NCBI GenBank assembly: GCA_903823545.1
Contig: CAIJTL010000607.1
Coordinates: 1 to 9,687 of the forward strand
Direction: 5' to 3'
Length of the DNA: 9,687 bases
From: an uncultured Planctomycetaceae bacterium
GTDB lineage: Bacteria > Planctomycetota > Planctomycetia > Planctomycetales > Planctomycetaceae
This document shows positions 6,561-9,687 of this stretch, piece after piece (the stretch's first letter is position 1; every line of letters begins with the position of its first letter). Both the position numbers and the translations under genes were made by a program. The notes under the pieces were generated by a model. It was not told where the DNA came from and searched no databases. It was given only the letters and a program-made list of their open reading frames with translations.

Positions 6561-9500
6561 CTACTTCACTTGGCGGATTCGTCGGCAGAGGACTTTCATG
6601 ATGCCGCGAGTGATTTCAATGTGGTTGGCCATCAGTTCGTAGATGGCGGATTGCGAAATCTTGAAGAGGAGCGTCGGTTCGGTCGCGGTCACCGAAGCGG
6701 AGCGCGGTTCGGGATCGAGCAGTGCCAGTTCGCCGAAAACTTGGCGCTCACCGAGAACTGTCAGTTCGCGATCTTCGAGGTGAACTCGGACTTTGCCACT
6801 GACGATGACATACATGCTCGTGCCTAAGTCCCCTTTCTCGAAAACGCGCTGATCGGCCGCGAACTCTTGCTCCTCCAAAATGGAGACAACCTGCGCCAGC
6901 ACATGATCTGGGGCTTCGGCAAAAATGGGGACGGTCTTCAGGATCAACAGCTTTTCGATATCCAACAGCATGGGAGTTGTACCTTGTTCGCGATGTTCCT
7001 TACTCTCAATGGTGGCGATCACGCTCTCGCTGAAGGCCGCGTTCGCTGATTTTGAGAGTTGAGCGATTTGTTGCTGATAGGCGGAAGGATCGAGTCTCGA
7101 CAGCGCCCACAAGGCTGTCTGACAGAGCATCGAGTCTCTCGTGTTTGCAATGGTTGCAATGACTGCATTCGTGCATTCTGCGAGTCGCAGTTCTGCGATG
7201 CTGTAGGCGGCGCAGGTGCGGAGCCAATCGGTCGTGTGTTCTTCGCCACGAGTCAGGATGTCATTGAGAAACCTAGGTAAGGTCGCCGTCACCGGTTCCA
7301 CAACAACCTTGAGTCGCTGCTGACGCTCTGTCACTGGAAGCTCTTCGAGCAACGGCATCACGAAGGGTTTGAGCTCTTGTGCGATGATCGAATCGACCAA
7401 TTCGATCGCATAGGCACGCCGCTCTGGCGATGGGTGTTCGAGGTTGTTCTGCGAATTACGAATCGACCGCGTGTCGTACACAAACGCCATGAGAAGATAG
7501 ATTCGCTCGCGACATTGTCGCTGAAGTCCTTCAAGGGCATCTCGCAGCAGTTGGACAGATTCGGTATTGGGCAAGGCCGCTTGAACGCTCAATAGCCAAG
7601 CTGTGAATCGAGATTCTGCGCGAATCTTTTCCATGATTCGCGCGGTCCCGTTTGCCAGGACGTGATAGTGGCATGCGCTCAATGCGTAGAGCAGTCGGGG
7701 GTAAACGGAGTGATGAGTCATATCAATGTGTCGCACAAGAAATGCGACGACACGCTCGCCCCGAATTTGTTGCAGAATGCGAATTAGTCGAACTCGGAGC
7801 TCTGGTAACGTCGCTTGGTCTTCAAAGGTTTGCTCAAGCAACGGCAGGACTGCGGTACCAGCTTCGACCAACGCAGACATCGCAGCGCTTTGCACGTTCG
7901 GCATGTTGAGCGCGGCCACAGCGTCTGGCCATAAGCGAGGGTTTTTGAGTTTCCCTGCGGCGATCAACGCTTCGTAGCGGACCTCAGCGTTTCCATCACG
8001 AAGCAGCGGCAGAAGCGGGCGATAAAAATTGTGAATCTCGATGTCACCCAAAATTCGAGCGGCCAAAATTCGCTGAGTGGGGTCGGTGGAATCTCGCAGC
8101 TTGGCGAATTGATCCATCGCCGCTGCGACCCCTTCCATGCCGACGTGCCGCATCAATCCGACAATCGCCGCGACTTGCAACTCCGGATCGTCCGATTTCG
8201 AGAATGGCAATAATTCATCGAATGCGTCGTCTTCTTCGAGTCGTGCAATCGTCCGGATGGCTTCGCCACGCACATGAGTGCAATCATCGGATTGCATTCG
8301 CTCACGAACGGCCGGGATCGCCAAGCGAACGTCGAGACGCGCGAGCACTCGCAATGCTTCGCGTCGAACTTCAGGCTCCGCATGATCAAGCAACATCGGC
8401 AGCGTAGCACGCAAGTAGTCCGGATCGGACTCTTCGAAAAGAGCCAGCGCGTATAGCACCTCGGTCGCGTTCTTGCTTTGAAGTCGCCCCTTCAGCAAGT
8501 CCAAGCTCGTGCTGTCATTGAGTGACAGCGTCGTAGTGTCGAAGCGATGGCTGGTCAGTGCCGCCGCGACCATCGACGGGTAACGACTCGTCACAGAAAA
8601 GCCGCTGATCGCCCAAATCAAAGTGATCACCGGCACAAAATACATAATGCCCAATGCGTCGAACCCCAAAGTGCTCTTCAAGAACAGCAGTAACAATCCG
8701 GAAACGCCGATTGCTACGGGCATGAAAACTCCGTCGTTTGTCACTTGAGTCCATGACCGTAGAGCGGGCGGAAGTGGCTGATAGAGAATGAGGCCCGCCG
8801 TCGCGTCGAGATCGAATCGAAAAAGCCCGTCCACGAACCTCGTGAAGACCAGAATCCCGAAAGTCACCGTCGATGCGAGTCCCAGTATCGTTCCGACGGA
8901 ACAGAACGCGACAGCTCCCACAAACACCGAGACCGGAAGTGCCAACAATCCAATGTTCACGCCGAACCGGCCCAGCAGACGGTTCGAAAAGAACCCGCGA
9001 CTCAGTAACACGGCAATCGCCATCCAGGCCCAAAGTTGACCCAGAAAACCAGCCAACTGATCGGCGTTCGTAAAACGCTGCTCCGCCATACCATTGAGCG
9101 CGTTATCCACAAAAAAGAAACCGACCATCGATAGGGCGTTGTTGACCAACATGAAGAGGATATACGGATTCCTCAGAGGGCTTTTGGCGCGCACTTTTGC
9201 ATCTGCGTCCTCAGAGGCTTCTTGCTCGCCGCCGTCTGATGCGGAACTCGAATTGTCACGCATCAGGACGCAAGCGATTGCCAACGCTGAGCCAAGTCCA
9301 GTTGCCGAAATCAAAAACAAGTTGACCGTTCCAACGACTCCGACAATCGTCGGAGTCGCAAAGCCACCAATTACCATCGCGATCCATTCCCCGGCACCAA
9401 TCAACGGAAACAATCGCTTTGCCTGACGAACATCGAGCAACTGCCCAGCCAAAGTCCAAAAACAAACATTCGTCAGAAAGAGGATGACTTCAAAGCCCAA

Positions 9501-9687
9501 CGGCGAAACGAAAGTCACCCAACCAGCGTCTGTGACGGCCAGAAACAGGCGAAGTAGAGCGGCTAAAAGAATCTGTACGGCGAAGCTCAACATTAGCAAC
9601 CGCGCGAAACTAAGCCGTCGCTCGGTCGCCATGTAAGTGGAAGCCAAAGCGGGGACCAGCAGGCTCGTCGTGATGTATAAGTATGGC
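6561..9687 (-). CDS. NTT/Npt1-like nucleotide transporter fused to HEAT repeats and a cNMP-binding domain (5' end missing)
   Basis: The reading frame stays open to the window edge, so the 5' end is missing; 1041 residues are visible (residue 1 = first complete codon, 9686-9684). A TTG at 9647 or ATG at 9632 could be taken as a start, but both fall inside a run of membrane sequence (PYLYITTSLLVPALASTYM), so neither is likely. Residues 1-376 contain about ten hydrophobic helices and resemble ATP/ADP translocase-type nucleotide transporters, with an acidic Ser-rich loop (about 143-168). Residues about 390-890 are alpha-helical HEAT-type repeats (for example EPEVRREALRVLARL and NAEVRYEALIAAGKL). 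Residues about 910-1035 are a cyclic-nucleotide-binding domain with the phosphate-binding cassette FGELALLDPEPRSASV; Glu986 and Arg995 are nine apart, as in protein kinase A. The protein may be a membrane transporter or sensor modulated by cAMP or cGMP. Transport activity is not proven by sequence, and the HEAT part may scaffold partners. It appears to be transcribed alone at its 3' end. Confidence 0.85.
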   Translation of the reverse strand, partial: PYLYITTSLLVPALASTYMATERRLSFARLLMLSFAVQILLAALLRLFLAVTDAGWVTFVSPLGFEVILFLTNVCFWTLAGQLLDVRQAKRLFPLIGAGEWIAMVIGGFATPTIVGVVGTVNLFLISATGLGSALAIACVLMRDNSSSASDGGEQEASEDADAKVRAKSPLRNPYILFMLVNNALSMVGFFFVDNALNGMAEQRFTNADQLAGFLGQLWAWMAIAVLLSRGFFSNRLLGRFGVNIGLLALPVSVFVGAVAFCSVGTILGLASTVTFGILVFTRFVDGLFRFDLDATAGLILYQPLPPALRSWTQVTNDGVFMPVAIGVSGLLLLFLKSTLGFDALGIMYFVPVITLIWAISGFSVTSRYPSMVAAALTSHRFDTTTLSLNDSTSLDLLKGRLQSKNATEVLYALALFEESDPDYLRATLPMLLDHAEPEVRREALRVLARLDVRLAIPAVRERMQSDDCTHVRGEAIRTIARLEEDDAFDELLPFSKSDDPELQVAAIVGLMRHVGMEGVAAAMDQFAKLRDSTDPTQRILAARILGDIEIHNFYRPLLPLLRDGNAEVRYEALIAAGKLKNPRLWPDAVAALNMPNVQSAAMSALVEAGTAVLPLLEQTFEDQATLPELRVRLIRILQQIRGERVVAFLVRHIDMTHHSVYPRLLYALSACHYHVLANGTARIMEKIRAESRFTAWLLSVQAALPNTESVQLLRDALEGLQRQCRERIYLLMAFVYDTRSIRNSQNNLEHPSPERRAYAIELVDSIIAQELKPFVMPLLEELPVTERQQRLKVVVEPVTATLPRFLNDILTRGEEHTTDWLRTCAAYSIAELRLAECTNAVIATIANTRDSMLCQTALWALSRLDPSAYQQQIAQLSKSANAAFSESVIATIESKEHREQGTTPMLLDIEKLLILKTVPIFAEAPDHVLAQVVSILEEQEFAADQRVFEKGDLGTSMYVIVSGKVRVHLEDRELTVLGERQVFGELALLDPEPRSASVTATEPTLLFKISQSAIYELMANHIEITRGIMKVLCRRIRQVK

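Noticed and set aside
9630..9647. TTG (9647) or ATG (9632) as the start of the transporter-like gene
   Set aside because: The frame continues upstream to the window edge with hydrophobic sequence that fits a transmembrane helix, so the gene is better treated as 5'-truncated by the window.

Overview
The window looks like chromosomal DNA from a free-living planctomycete. The main evidence is the large protein encoded at 133-3897, which joins a Pirellula/Verrucomicrobium-type membrane-bound dehydrogenase propeller, HEAT-like helices and a CxxCH haem domain; this combination is typical of the PVC group. The short palindromic elements and the 9-bp-periodic intergenic repeats fit the same picture, and base composition is moderately GC-rich. 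Genus cannot be assigned from the sequence alone.

Layout. Positions 1-132 hold repeats: a 9-bp-stem hairpin and a 4 x 9 bp tandem array. A 1254-residue secreted haem protein with an N-terminal dehydrogenase-type propeller occupies 133-3897 on the minus strand. Its coding sequence contains two almost identical palindromic double-hairpin elements, read in different frames. The 344-bp gap at 3898-4241 contains a long imperfect inverted repeat of about 113 bp. A small unrecognised multi-pass membrane protein lies on the minus strand at 4242-4961. It is divergent, across about 150 bp, from a plus-strand membrane-anchored SGNH/GDSL-type hydrolase at 5112-6236. A gene-free stretch of about 320 bp separates that gene from a convergent minus-strand gene at 6561-9687, whose 5' end lies outside the window. 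This last gene encodes a nucleotide-transporter-like (NTT/Npt1) membrane domain fused to HEAT repeats and a C-terminal cyclic-nucleotide-binding domain.

The genes do not form one obvious pathway. They look like four separate transcription units: an exported redox/haem protein, a membrane protein of unknown role, an envelope hydrolase, and a possible cyclic-nucleotide-gated or sensing transporter-like protein. I found no phage, CRISPR, tRNA or rRNA features. The most notable non-coding structure is the pair of in-frame palindromic insertions in the haem-protein gene. The most notable protein architecture is the transporter-HEAT-cNMP fusion.
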